Assembly (NCBI RefSeq): GCF_029697505.1
Contig: NZ_JARJEF010000003.1
Span: 62,001 to 126,000 of the forward strand
Direction of reading: 5' to 3'
Source of the DNA: Pseudophaeobacter profundi
GTDB lineage: Bacteria; Pseudomonadota; Alphaproteobacteria; Rhodobacterales; Rhodobacteraceae
DNA: 64,000 nt
The position numbers and the translations under genes are program-made. Positions 9,984-18,776 of this stretch are shown here, piece after piece; within the stretch, counting starts at the first letter, position 1; each line of letters starts with the position of its first letter. The notes below the pieces were generated by a model. It saw only the letters and a list, made by a program, of their open reading frames with translations, did not search any database and was not told the DNA's origin.

Positions 9984-10460
9984 TTAGCGATTGACCAGGC
10001 GATAACCATGCTGTTTCAGGCAGCGCGGCTTATAGGCAGAACGGTTCTTGCGGCCATTCCAGAAGGTAACTTTGCAAGAGCGCGGCAGGGATTTCACCTG
10101 GCCATAGTTCTGACGCAGGCAATTCTGCGCCACCAGCGAGCGACCGTTCTTGAACCGGGGGAAATACTTTACGCATTGCGCTGGCAGATCATAGCGACCC
10201 ACACGCGGCGGCAGCGGCCGGGCCACGGGGTCGCGATGAGGGCGATGGGGGCGGGTCACCGTCTCGTGGCGGCGATCACGGGTGTTATGATCGTGCAGGG
10301 CGGCGCCGAGAATGCCCAGAACCGCCAGGCCGGCCACCACTTTGCCAACGTCATTGCCTGCCTGAACCTGGGTCGAAGACATCCCGGTAATCGCCAGGGA
10401 CGCCGCCAGAATCAGGGCGATAAATTTTCGGTGTTGTTTGGGCTGCATGCGCTGTGTCAT
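9984..10460 (-). CDS. Secreted basic protein of unknown function
   Basis: I do not recognise this 158-residue protein. It starts with a basic tail and a hydrophobic signal segment (KFIALILAASLAITGMSSTQVQA, about residues 13-35), followed by a short Gly/Ala-rich hydrophobic stretch (VVAGLAVLGILGAAL) and an Arg/His/Pro-rich region (about 60-85). The C-terminal part has four cysteines (QCVKYFP, QNCLRQNYG, RSCKVTFW, PRCLKQHGY), which could form two disulfides in the periplasm. ATG 10460 has AGAGGA 9 bases upstream; the frame is open further to 10520. It has its own terminator. Confidence 0.75.
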   Translation of the reverse strand: MTQRMQPKQHRKFIALILAASLAITGMSSTQVQAGNDVGKVVAGLAVLGILGAALHDHNTRDRRHETVTRPHRPHRDPVARPLPPRVGRYDLPAQCVKYFPRFKNGRSLVAQNCLRQNYGQVKSLPRSCKVTFWNGRKNRSAYKPRCLKQHGYRLVNR

Positions 10461-10648
10461 CGGATCATATCCTCTTGGTGCTATTGGGGTCACTGTTGAA
10501 CGCGACTGTCTTGCGCTCAAAAGCCTATGAACCCAGCCTCACCCCTGGGGCGTCAGACAGGCAATAACACCCCCCTGCTATCCAATAACCATGGTGCCAA
10601 ACACTTGTTGTTATTGAATATCGGCGGGGTTCGGCGCAGGGTAAGGGC

Positions 10649-10942
10649 ATGAAACATTCCCTTGCTATACCGCTGATAAGCATGGCCCTCTTGGCGCTTT
10701 CCACGCCTGTCCTGGCCGCCGATTGCTATGCCGATTACAAGGCCAAGCAGAACAATCCGCTGAAACTGCATTACGGTGTGATCCAGATCCAGGGTGCCTG
10801 TCGCAAAGCCGATGCAAAGAACGAAATTCAGGCCCGCATTGCGCCTGCGGGCTGGACTCTATTGAATGTGATGACGGTCTTTGGCCCCGAAGGCCTACAG
10901 CAGAGGAAGGCCAATGCCGGACCCTATTTTCTCCGTTTCTGA
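10649..10942 (+). CDS. Small secreted protein of unknown function
   Basis: This 97-residue protein carries a clear signal peptide (MKHSLAIPLISMALLAL, cleavage near STPVLAA at about 22). The mature part is short and has two cysteines (DCYADYKAK and GACRKADAK), likely one disulfide. AGGGTAAGGGC provides the ribosome site. I recognise no family. Its last 29 bases overlap the start of the membrane winged-helix gene in another frame, so the two are probably one operon and may share a function. Confidence 0.75.
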   Translation: MKHSLAIPLISMALLALSTPVLAADCYADYKAKQNNPLKLHYGVIQIQGACRKADAKNEIQARIAPAGWTLLNVMTVFGPEGLQQRKANAGPYFLRF

Positions 10943-11615
10943 GGCCCGCATGGCGGGCAGCCGCATTATCGCCTTTGGTATCGCCTTGATTGCCGCATTG
11001 CTTGCGCTGGCCGGCACGGTCCTGTTGCTGACGCTGCCTGATGGCAATGCCTTTAACGCGCGGGTTGAACAGCTATTTGTTGAAAACGACCTGACCAGCC
11101 AGGCCGAAATCAAGCTGCTTGAAATCCTCGCCCAATCGGGTACCGCCTTTGCCGATACCCTGGCCAGCTACCGGATGGTGATCTTTGTGCTGCTGCTCTT
11201 TGCCACCGCGATGATGATCGTGGCGCTGGTGGTTCTGGCCATGCTGGTGCTGCTGAACCGCCGTATGGCCCAGATCGAACGCTCTGGCATTCAGGTTACC
11301 GAACTACTGATCAGCCGCGAAGAACATACCGTCTACCTCAACAGCATGGGCTTCAAACTGACCGCCGCCGCGATGGAGACCCTCTCGGCCCTGGCCGAGG
11401 CCCGCATGGATGACGATGTGCTGTCAGGTGCCGAGATAGAGGCGGTGATTTCCGGCCGCCACAGCAGCGAGTGCGAAGAAGCGGCCGGCGCCACCCGAAT
11501 CAAGCGATTGCGCGACACCTTGGGAAATCAGATGGTCAGCGAGCTTTTGGTCAAGAATATCGCCAAACGCGGCTATGTTCTGGCGATCAGCAAGGATGTC
11601 ATTCGCATGGTCTGA
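10914..11615 (+). CDS. Membrane-tethered winged-helix (Trans_reg_C-like) protein
   Basis: This 233-residue protein has two membrane helices (about residues 18-42 and 83-112) with a ~40-residue loop between them, predicted periplasmic. The cytoplasmic part ends in a segment resembling the OmpR/PhoB DNA-binding domain: FKLTAAAMETLSAL, then TRIKRLRDTLG and a closing KRGYVLA wing. Compare PetR in this window (LTGTESQLMKIF, ITRLRRKIE, GAGYMLA). There is no receiver domain. ATG 10914 has a strong AGAGGAAGG site; TTG 10881 and ATG 10950 are alternatives. A membrane-anchored transcription factor is inferred; the target is unknown. Confidence 0.7.
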   Translation: MPDPIFSVSEARMAGSRIIAFGIALIAALLALAGTVLLLTLPDGNAFNARVEQLFVENDLTSQAEIKLLEILAQSGTAFADTLASYRMVIFVLLLFATAMMIVALVVLAMLVLLNRRMAQIERSGIQVTELLISREEHTVYLNSMGFKLTAAAMETLSALAEARMDDDVLSGAEIEAVISGRHSSECEEAAGATRIKRLRDTLGNQMVSELLVKNIAKRGYVLAISKDVIRMV

Positions 11616-11903
11616 TCCCCCCAGCCCCGTCCAACCACGACCATGACTATCAAGGGGCGAGACACTGCCTGCCACGCCAGCGGGTGATTAAAGCTGCTAG
11701 AGGGGAAATAGGTTTTTCGCAGAAAAACAATGTCCTGCAAGGTTCACACATGCGCTGTGCAGGGATGCTCTGTTTCGCCACTGGATATTCCACCCGAAAA
11801 TCCCACATAGAAGGCTACTTCCGTTCTGGAAGCGGCCTTGGGGGCTTTCATGTGCCTGCGGCCCAAAAGGCCCCCGCCGGGCGGGGACAAAAGGACAGAT
11901 CAA
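11616..11903. promoter_or_regulatory. Leader region before DUF427-cyclase gene
   Basis: This 288-base gap holds no convincing gene. Just upstream of the cyclase start is a GC-rich inverted repeat (CCCCGC/GCGGGG near 11870-11885) that could fold in the mRNA leader close to the AAGGAC ribosome site. Any regulatory role is inference. Confidence 0.35.
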
Positions 11904-13625
11904 ATGAACGCGCAAATCCCCCCCCAACCCCCAGCTTCTGGGCCACAAAACTCAGGCTCTGGCCCGCACCGCCGCAGCCTGCAAAACCGTGGCTATGGTA
12001 TTCTGGTCGAACCCCTGCGTGGGGAAGTCCAGGTACGGCGCAACGGCTGTCTCTTGGCCAAGAGCACGCGCGCGCGGGTGATGTATGAAACCCGGCTACC
12101 GCCCACCATCTATATTCCGCGTGATGATCTGACCGTGGATCTATCCAACAAGGTGGGGCTGCAAACCTTTTGCCCGTTCAAGGGGACGGCCTTTTACCAT
12201 GATCTGAAGCTGGACGACGGCCGGGTCGACAATGCGGTTTGGATCTATGAAAATACCCTGCCAGAGGCCGCCCAAATCGAAGGCCATGTCGGCTTTGTCT
12301 CGGATCCATGCACCAAAATCGATCTGGGCGAAAACCTAATTGCGCCGCCAGAATATGGCAATATCTCTGGCCCGCTGATCGACTGGCTGCTGCGCGAGGC
12401 AGCCTTTCTGCCAACCCCAGCCGAGTTCACCCAGGCCTTTTCGGAAAAGCTGCTGGAGCAGGGGGTGCATCTGTCGCGGCTCTCGGTGCTGGCCTGGTCG
12501 CTGCATCCGCAGATTGCCGGTAAGAACTTCATCTGGCAGCGTGCCACCAATGAGGTGACCACCTATGCGCCCAGCTATGAAATCTATGAACACCCCTCTT
12601 ATCACGCCAGCCCGCTGCGCCATGTCTCGCGGGGCCGGGGCGGCGTGCGTCACCGCATCGACCGCGAAGACTCGCAGGATGCCTTTCCGATCCTCAGCGA
12701 TCTGCGCGCAGCTGGGTCCACCGACTATGTCGCCATGCCGCTGCCCTTCTCCGATGGGCGGATCAATGTGCTGACTGTTGCTTCGGATCACCCGGATGGG
12801 TTTTCCACTGCGAACCTTGGCCTGATTTTTGAATGCTCGGCAGTGGTGGCGCGCTATTACGAGGTCTTCATGCAGCGCGAAAACGCCCAGAGCCTGCTGG
12901 AAACCTATGTCGGCAAACGCACGGGCGCGCGGGTTCTAGGCGGCGAGATCCGTCGCGGCGAAGGCGACGAAATCGACGCCGCCATCATGTTTTGCGATCT
13001 GCGCGGCTCCACCCTGCTCGAGGAACAGCTAGGCCGGGGCGACTATATCAAACTGCTGAACGGGTTCTTTGAAACCGTCTCGACCATTGTGCATGACAAC
13101 GGCGGCGAAGTGCTGAAGTTCATTGGCGACGCGGTGCTGGCGGTATTTCCTGCCGAAGCTGACGACGAAGAGGCCCGCGCCCAGGCGCTCCGCTCTGCCC
13201 GCAGCATTCCCCCGGCGATTGCCGCACTGGCCGCCGAACATGGCTTGCCGCGGCTTGACTGCGCCAGCGGCATTGCATTTGGCACCGTGACCTATGGCAA
13301 TGTCGGCTCGCGCGAGCGACTGGATTTCACCGTCATCGGCCAGGCCGCCAATGTCGCCGCCCGCCTGGGGGATCATGGCAAGAGGCTGGGGCATCAGATC
13401 GTGGTCAGCCAGAATTCTCTGCCCGGTGCCTGCCAGAACGCCACGCCTCTGGGTCCGCTGCAGCTGCACAATGTCAGCACCCCTGTCGAGAGCTACGCTG
13501 TGGCCCCGCTGCGCGACGCCCCTATCTCCAAGGCGGAAGACACCCTCCAGGCAGGCCCACCGCCGGTCCCCGTCACAGTCATTGCCCCGAACAGCGGCGA
13601 CAACTCTGTTCGCCCGGTCAAATAG
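11904..13625 (+). CDS. DUF427-GAF-like-class III adenylate cyclase fusion
   Basis: This 573-residue protein has three parts. Residues ~38-140 match DUF427 (VQVRRNGCLLAKSTRA, YETRLPPTIYIPRDD, CPFKG, DNAVWIY). The middle (about 150-325) looks like a GAF-type sensor, with YEHPSYHASPLRHV and YVAMPLPFSDG. The C-terminal part (about 345-520) is a class III cyclase with metal aspartates D365 (FCDLRGST) and D409 (FIGDAVLAVF), K405 and D474 for adenine recognition, and N483/R487 (QAANVAARL). It is soluble. Frames open to 11838, but ATG 11904 has AAGGAC. The DUF427 fusion is unusual; its ligand is unknown. Confidence 0.85.
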   Translation: MNAQIPPQPPASGPQNSGSGPHRRSLQNRGYGILVEPLRGEVQVRRNGCLLAKSTRARVMYETRLPPTIYIPRDDLTVDLSNKVGLQTFCPFKGTAFYHDLKLDDGRVDNAVWIYENTLPEAAQIEGHVGFVSDPCTKIDLGENLIAPPEYGNISGPLIDWLLREAAFLPTPAEFTQAFSEKLLEQGVHLSRLSVLAWSLHPQIAGKNFIWQRATNEVTTYAPSYEIYEHPSYHASPLRHVSRGRGGVRHRIDREDSQDAFPILSDLRAAGSTDYVAMPLPFSDGRINVLTVASDHPDGFSTANLGLIFECSAVVARYYEVFMQRENAQSLLETYVGKRTGARVLGGEIRRGEGDEIDAAIMFCDLRGSTLLEEQLGRGDYIKLLNGFFETVSTIVHDNGGEVLKFIGDAVLAVFPAEADDEEARAQALRSARSIPPAIAALAAEHGLPRLDCASGIAFGTVTYGNVGSRERLDFTVIGQAANVAARLGDHGKRLGHQIVVSQNSLPGACQNATPLGPLQLHNVSTPVESYAVAPLRDAPISKAEDTLQAGPPPVPVTVIAPNSGDNSVRPVK

Positions 13626-13676
13626 ATCCGGTGCGGATCTGCGGTCTGGCAGGGGGTGTTTGGGCCTGCCAAAATA

Positions 13677-13711
13677 CGCCCGGCGCGCGGGAGCCCCGCG
13701 CAGGCCGGGCG
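13677..13711 (-). terminator. GC-rich hairpin between convergent cyclase and acyltransferase genes
   Basis: CGCCCGGC-GCGCGGG pairs with CCCGCGC-GCCGGGCG around a 3-base loop. On the minus strand it is followed by TATTTTGG, so it best serves the acyltransferase transcript; it may also stop the cyclase transcript. Confidence 0.6.
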
Positions 13712-13717
13712 CAACCA

Positions 13718-14752
13718 CTAGGGTGTGACCCGCGCACGCTGCGCCGCATCACCCATTGAAATCAACAGCGGCTCACCCTCCTGATGCGCCTTAAACGCCG
13801 CCTTGTCCTGCATTCCGCGCCAACCCTGATGCACCAGTGACTGCGCCACTGCGCCGCCCAGGGTGGTGCCGGGGCCTGTCACAATGAACAGATCCGGGGC
13901 AAATTCCAGAGCTGCAGTCTGCACCGCGCGGGTAAAATCATAGGGTTCGACCACCTGATGCCCCAGAGTGTAGTCCCACAGCGCCGCCAGATCGGTGGAT
14001 CCTGGCTGCCAAATCGCCCCGCGCCCATCCACCAGCGGCAGCGCAGGCTGTCCCAGCATATCCGCCGCCAACCGCTTGCGCCCCTCGGCGGCAACCGGGG
14101 CCTGCAAGCCTGTATGAAAGCCCGCGTGATTGGCCAGTCGCATGGGAAAACGGTCTTCCAGTGGTGGCACCGAGGCCTCAAAGGCGGCAAGCCCAGCCGC
14201 ATCCCCTGCCAGTACCAGCATACCGCCCAGATCAATCGACAGGGCCAGCACATGATCCGCACGGGCATTGATTTCCCCCACCAGCGCCAGCAAGGCCGCG
14301 CGGCGCGCCGGATCAGGCCGCCAGTCGGGTCCTGTCACCGGATAGACCAGCTGACCGCCAATCAGGTGCTCTTGCATCAGACGGCCCATGGTATTGACCA
14401 GATCAAACCCATTCTGCGACGTCAGCGCCCCGGCAACCGCCAGCGCGATGTACCACCCCATAGAATTGCCAGTGACCGCCACCACCTCGATATCATCCGC
14501 CAGAGACTGTGCATCTGCCAGGGATGCGGCATAGATCAGGGGGGAGGCCACATCGCCACGTGAATATTTCGACACCGAAAACCGCGTTGCCCCATCCAGG
14601 GCGGTAACCTCTTCCTGCCCCTGCGCGGCCCGCGCCGCGTCAAACCCCGCAAAGAGCGCCGCCTTATCGGCATGGTGACGGTGCAGATAGCCAAGTTCCG
14701 GCTTGTTATAGGTGCCCCGGCCGGGACAGATCAAAACGGCTGTGCGGGTCAT
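13718..14752 (-). CDS. FabD-like acyltransferase domain protein
   Basis: This 344-residue protein resembles malonyl-CoA:ACP transacylases. The nucleophile elbow is GNSMG (S97) in VVAVTGNSMGWYIALAV, where FabD has GHSLG; the partner His is likely in NHAGFHTGLQAP, and FIVTGPGTTLGGAVAQ follows near the C-terminus. It probably moves an acyl group between CoA and a carrier or another acceptor, but the substrate is unknown. Its ATG (14752) overlaps the stop of the E1 gene by 4 bases, a tight link to that 2-oxoacid dehydrogenase. It is not near fab genes, so I do not call it fabD. Confidence 0.7.
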   Translation of the reverse strand: MTRTAVLICPGRGTYNKPELGYLHRHHADKAALFAGFDAARAAQGQEEVTALDGATRFSVSKYSRGDVASPLIYAASLADAQSLADDIEVVAVTGNSMGWYIALAVAGALTSQNGFDLVNTMGRLMQEHLIGGQLVYPVTGPDWRPDPARRAALLALVGEINARADHVLALSIDLGGMLVLAGDAAGLAAFEASVPPLEDRFPMRLANHAGFHTGLQAPVAAEGRKRLAADMLGQPALPLVDGRGAIWQPGSTDLAALWDYTLGHQVVEPYDFTRAVQTAALEFAPDLFIVTGPGTTLGGAVAQSLVHQGWRGMQDKAAFKAHQEGEPLLISMGDAAQRARVTP

Positions 14753-16938
14753 TGCTTTGCTCCTACCAGATCCAGCGCGGCGGCAAGGATGCTGTCCTTT
14801 GACGGCAGCGTGGCGGCATAGGCCGGCCCGGTCGCGATAAAGCAATCCTCGGCAGCGATACGCGCCGCCGGGCGATCACCTTGCTCGCAAAACAGGGCCA
14901 TCAGCCCTTCGGACTGGCTGCCGGTGCTGCGGCATTCATCGACGATCAGCACATGTTTGCAACCTTTGGTGGCCGCAATCAGCGCCTCTGTCGGCAGTGG
15001 CGCCAGCCAGCGCAGGTCGATAACGCGGGTCTTGATGCCGCGCGCCTCCAGCTCGGTCTGGGCCTGCGCCGACAGATAGCGGCCATTGCCATAGGTGACG
15101 ATGGCCAGATCCGTGCCCTCGCCATGCTGGCCGACATCGCCCAAAGCAATGCTTTGATCAGGGGCCGGGTAATGCCGCATCCATTCCCCATCCTTGGCCT
15201 CGTGCAGATCCCGCATCGGATACAGTGCAATAGGTTCAACAAAGACCACCACCCGCTGCTCCTCGCGCGCCAACCGCACAGATTCGCGCAGCATCATCGC
15301 CGCTTCCGCCCCATCCGACGGGCAGGCAATCACGATCCCAGGAATGTCGCGCAGCACCGCCAGCGAGTTGTCATTGTGGAAATGGCCACCAAACCCCTTT
15401 TGATAGCCCAGCCCCGCAATGCGCAGCACCATCGGGTTGCTGAACTGCCCGTTAGAGAAAAACGGCAGGGTTGCCGCCTCACCGCGCAGCTGGTCTTCGG
15501 CATTGTGCAGATAGGCCAGGAACTGGATTTCCGGCATCGGCACAAAACCATTGTGCCCCATGCCAATGGCCAGCCCCAGAATCGACTGTTCGTCCAGCAG
15601 CGTGTCGATCATCCGATCCGGGCCAAAGCGCTGGTGCAGTTTCTGCGTCACCCCGTAGACGCCGCCCTTGCGGCCAACGTCTTCGCCCATCATGACAATT
15701 TCACCATGCTGCAGCATCAGATCGGTCAGCGCCCAGTTGATCAGCCGTGACATCGGCTGGGCGTCATCCATCGCCCGCATGTCACTGCCAAAGCATTTGG
15801 CGCGCGCCTCTGGGCTGGGGCCATTGCTCGCGGCACAGGCGCGCGCAGGCGGGATAAGACTGGCCGCGACATCTGCACCGGTTTTCAGATGCGGACGCGT
15901 CACCACCTCGGCGCGGATACGTTCAACACGCGCGCAGGTCTCACGGTAGATCTCCAGCGCCTCGGCACGGCCCAGGGCACCGGATTGTTCCAGCAGGCGC
16001 ACCGAATGCAGCAGCGGATCATTGGCCTCATCCGCCTCCACCTCTGCCTTGGGCAGGTAGGTGGTGGGCACATCTGCCCCCGCATGCCCATAGAGCCGCA
16101 CGGTGCGCAGATGCAGAAACGCCGGCTTCTTGCGGCGGCGGACATAGTCGGCGGCCTCTTGCGCGACCGCATGCGCGGCATAGAGATCCAGCCCATCCGC
16201 CTGGAAATACTTGATCCCCGGACGACTGCGCATCGAGGTTTCAATCCAGCCCTGCGGCGTCTTGGTCGAAATGCCGATACCATTGTCTTCGCAGACAAAC
16301 AGCAGCGGCAGCGGCGTTGATTGTACCGAGGTCCAGCCAGCCGTGTTGATCGCCCCCTGCGCCGTTGAATGATTGGCCGAGGCATCGCCAAAGGAACACA
16401 TTACAAGGCTGTCGTCGGGCAATAGCTGGTGTTCCGGCGCATGGCGCTTTGCCGCTCCGATGGAATAGGCCGCGCCAACCGCCTTGGGCAGGTGGCTGGC
16501 AATGGTCGATGTCTGCGGCGGGATCATCAGCGCCTTTGATCCCAGCACCTTGTGACGCCCGCCCGAGGTGGGATCATCAGAAGAACAGGCAAAGGACAAC
16601 AGCATATCCCAGGCGATGCGCTGCCCGGGCACCTGATCGGCACGGGCAATCTGAAAGGCAGCATCGCGGTAATGCAGAAAGGCCATATCATCCGGGCGTA
16701 GCGCCCGTGCCACAGCCGCCATGCCCTCGTGCCCGGAAGAGCCGATGGTATAAAACCCCTGCCCCGCCTTTTGCATCGACCGGCTGGTGATATCCAGCGC
16801 CCGGCTCAGCACCTGGGCGCGGTAGATGCCCACGGCCTGCTCTGCCGACAGATCACCGGCAGGCGCGGCGCCCTGCGGCAGTTGCCCGGCGCCAACCCGG
16901 TCCAAAAAGTTCTGATGCACGATCTGAGCGCGGTCCAT
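14749..16938 (-). CDS. Fused E1 alpha/beta thiamine-diphosphate 2-oxoacid dehydrogenase
   Basis: This 729-residue protein fuses the alpha and beta subunits of a branched-chain/pyruvate-type E1. The alpha half (about 30-340) contains SSGHEGMAAVARAL, HYRDAAFQIA and the ThDP-binding segment GDASANHSTAQGAINTA. The beta half (about 385-720) contains MMGEDVGRKGGVYGVT, LDEQSILGLAIGMG and PSDGAEAAMMLRE. It would decarboxylate a 2-oxoacid and pass the acyl group on. No lipoyl E2 or E3 gene lies nearby; instead the next gene, joined by ATGA, is an acyltransferase. The substrate is unknown. It is divergent from the exonuclease gene. Confidence 0.82.
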   Translation of the reverse strand: MDRAQIVHQNFLDRVGAGQLPQGAAPAGDLSAEQAVGIYRAQVLSRALDITSRSMQKAGQGFYTIGSSGHEGMAAVARALRPDDMAFLHYRDAAFQIARADQVPGQRIAWDMLLSFACSSDDPTSGGRHKVLGSKALMIPPQTSTIASHLPKAVGAAYSIGAAKRHAPEHQLLPDDSLVMCSFGDASANHSTAQGAINTAGWTSVQSTPLPLLFVCEDNGIGISTKTPQGWIETSMRSRPGIKYFQADGLDLYAAHAVAQEAADYVRRRKKPAFLHLRTVRLYGHAGADVPTTYLPKAEVEADEANDPLLHSVRLLEQSGALGRAEALEIYRETCARVERIRAEVVTRPHLKTGADVAASLIPPARACAASNGPSPEARAKCFGSDMRAMDDAQPMSRLINWALTDLMLQHGEIVMMGEDVGRKGGVYGVTQKLHQRFGPDRMIDTLLDEQSILGLAIGMGHNGFVPMPEIQFLAYLHNAEDQLRGEAATLPFFSNGQFSNPMVLRIAGLGYQKGFGGHFHNDNSLAVLRDIPGIVIACPSDGAEAAMMLRESVRLAREEQRVVVFVEPIALYPMRDLHEAKDGEWMRHYPAPDQSIALGDVGQHGEGTDLAIVTYGNGRYLSAQAQTELEARGIKTRVIDLRWLAPLPTEALIAATKGCKHVLIVDECRSTGSQSEGLMALFCEQGDRPAARIAAEDCFIATGPAYAATLPSKDSILAAALDLVGAKQ

Positions 16939-17129
16939 TGGCTATCCTTTTGTCATACCTGCGCCCGTTATCAGCGAGAACAGACATGACTTCCAATGAC
17001 AATATTCACCCAACACATGCAATTCCGGCATGAGTGGATCAGCGCAAAGCAGAGCCCGCGGCAATATCCTTTTGCCGCAAAATCGCGTAGTCCTGCCATA
17101 TCCGCGCAATATCGCAGCCAAGGACCACG

Positions 17130-17768
17130 ATGCCCCACAGCCAACCGACCGCTCGCCCTGGATCGCCTGACCGCAGGCATGACAGATCTTTGCCCAACGG
17201 CACCTTTAGATTTATCGCGCTGGATGTGGAAACCGCCAGCCGTGACAGCGCCAGCATTTGCCAGATCGGGCTTGCCTGTGTCACCGCCACCGGCCAGATC
17301 GTGACCTACAGCACCTATGTGAACCCCGAGCAGACCTTTGCCCCCTTCAACACCGAACTGCACGGTATTGACGCACAGACAGTGGCCTCTGCGCCCTGCT
17401 TTCCAGAGGCCTGGCAACACTTGAAACCGCTGCTGCAACTGCACCACCTGGTGCAACACAGCAGCTTTGACAGCAGGGCGCTAGAGGCTGCCTGCCGCGC
17501 CTATCGCCTGCCCAATGCCGACCTCAGCTGGAGCGATAGCGTTCGAATCGCCCGCAAGGCCTGGCCCGAGTTCAAGGGCAATGGCGGCCATGGGCTGGCC
17601 AACCTGAAGCAAGAATTGGGACTGTCTTTCCACCATCACGACGCCGAGGAAGACGCCCGCGCCGCAGCGCAGGTGGTGCTCTTGGCAGAGGCGCGTCTGG
17701 GGCAAAGCTTCGACCAGATCAGCGGCACCGCGCGCAAGGCCCAATTCAACCTGCCGCTCGCAAAGTAA
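17130..17768 (+). CDS. DEDDh 3'-5' exonuclease (DnaQ-like)
   Basis: This 212-residue protein is a stand-alone exonuclease domain like that of DNA polymerase III epsilon. Exo I is FIALDVETAS (Asp/Glu near 31-33), Exo II is in LVQHSSFDSRALEAA, and Exo III is HHHDAEEDARAAAQVV with the His and Asp of the DEDDh class. The first 25 residues are basic and low complexity. ATG 17130 has AAGGA directly upstream. It could proofread or degrade single-stranded DNA or RNA; the specific role is not readable. No polymerase gene is adjacent. Confidence 0.85.
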   Translation: MPHSQPTARPGSPDRRHDRSLPNGTFRFIALDVETASRDSASICQIGLACVTATGQIVTYSTYVNPEQTFAPFNTELHGIDAQTVASAPCFPEAWQHLKPLLQLHHLVQHSSFDSRALEAACRAYRLPNADLSWSDSVRIARKAWPEFKGNGGHGLANLKQELGLSFHHHDAEEDARAAAQVVLLAEARLGQSFDQISGTARKAQFNLPLAK

Positions 17769-17937
17769 GAGGCACGCTGCCTGGTTCACGACCCACAGCC
17801 TCCCCTGCCCCTCTTACCGCCAATTTGAAGTTCATTTGTGCCGATCAACCGGGCTGCATTAACCCCATGATCGTTTTCCGCACATACCCTTTGCAAATGT
17901 TAACCCCCGATCCGGGCGACAAATTGCGGAGACGAAA

Positions 17938-18651
17938 ATGAACCTTGGTAGAAAAACGCGCTCACTGGCGGCGACAATAGCGTGCGGGGCCTCGCTTCTG
18001 GCCGCGCAGGCCATGGCCGAGCCAGTGCAGCTCACCACATTGGAATGGCCCCCTTATGTGAATGCAGATGGATCCGGCACCAGCACGGACCGGGTTGTCG
18101 AGATCCTGAAAGGTGCGGGAATCGAAGCAACAGTGCGGGTTTTCCCCTGGAACCGCGCCGTCAATCTGGCCGCCAAAGATCCGGCATGGCTTGGCGTTTA
18201 CCCCGAATACTACGCCGAGACCGATGATGCCGACAAAGCCGGGGAACGCTGCTTGTATTCCAATTCATTTGGGACCAGCCCGGTTGGCTTTGTCCAGCGT
18301 ATCGATGCGCCGATCAGCTGGTCTGACCATGCCGATCTGACCGAATATTCCATCGGCGTTGTCGCGGGCTACCTGAACGAAGAGCATTTCGACACCATGG
18401 TCGCCAATGGGGAAATCAAAACCGAAGAGGTCGCCTCGGATGAGGCGAATCTCAAAAAGCTTGGTGCAGGCCGCATTGATGCCGCCGTGATTGATCGTGA
18501 AGTCATGGCGCATCTGCTTGCCTCCATGCCAAAGCTTGCTAGCCAGTTGGAATTCAACGCCCAGCCGCTGGCCGAACACGGGCTGCATATCTGCTTTGAA
18601 AACTCAGAGGCGGGCCGCGATCTGCGGGATAAATTCAACGCAGCCTTTTAG
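17938..18651 (+). CDS. Periplasmic solute-binding protein, family 3-like
   Basis: This 237-residue protein has a signal peptide (ATIACGASLLAAQAMA, cleavage before EPV near residue 28) and the fold of extracellular solute-binding proteins of family 3 (LTTLEWPPYVNADGSGTSTDRVVEILKGAG, IGVVAGYLNEE, LGAGRIDAAVIDREV). Such proteins bind amino acids or related solutes for ABC importers, or serve as sensors. No permease or ATPase is next to it, so it is an orphan; the ligand is unknown. AGACGAAA lies upstream of the ATG. Confidence 0.8.
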   Translation: MNLGRKTRSLAATIACGASLLAAQAMAEPVQLTTLEWPPYVNADGSGTSTDRVVEILKGAGIEATVRVFPWNRAVNLAAKDPAWLGVYPEYYAETDDADKAGERCLYSNSFGTSPVGFVQRIDAPISWSDHADLTEYSIGVVAGYLNEEHFDTMVANGEIKTEEVASDEANLKKLGAGRIDAAVIDREVMAHLLASMPKLASQLEFNAQPLAEHGLHICFENSEAGRDLRDKFNAAF

Positions 18652-18727
18652 CGCAGGCGCCTCATTGTCCAACACGGGGTCCAGATTCGTCTGGGCCCTT
18701 CCACTTCGGAATTCGAGCAAATACATG

Positions 18728-18769
18728 GCTAAAAAAGAGAAAGCCTCAGGCGTTTCCGCCTAAGGCTTT
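18728..18769 (-). terminator. Terminator of tRNA-Lys
   Basis: AAAGCCT-AGGCG and CGCCT-AGGCTTT form a stem with one mismatch (18740-18769). On the minus strand it is followed by CTCTTTTTT, just 8 bases after the tRNA 3' end. Confidence 0.75.
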
Positions 18770-18776
18770 GATAAAG

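Noticed and set aside
13718-14752. Calling this gene fabD
   Set aside because: It is not in a fab cluster and the nucleophile elbow is GNSMG; general acyltransferase is safer.
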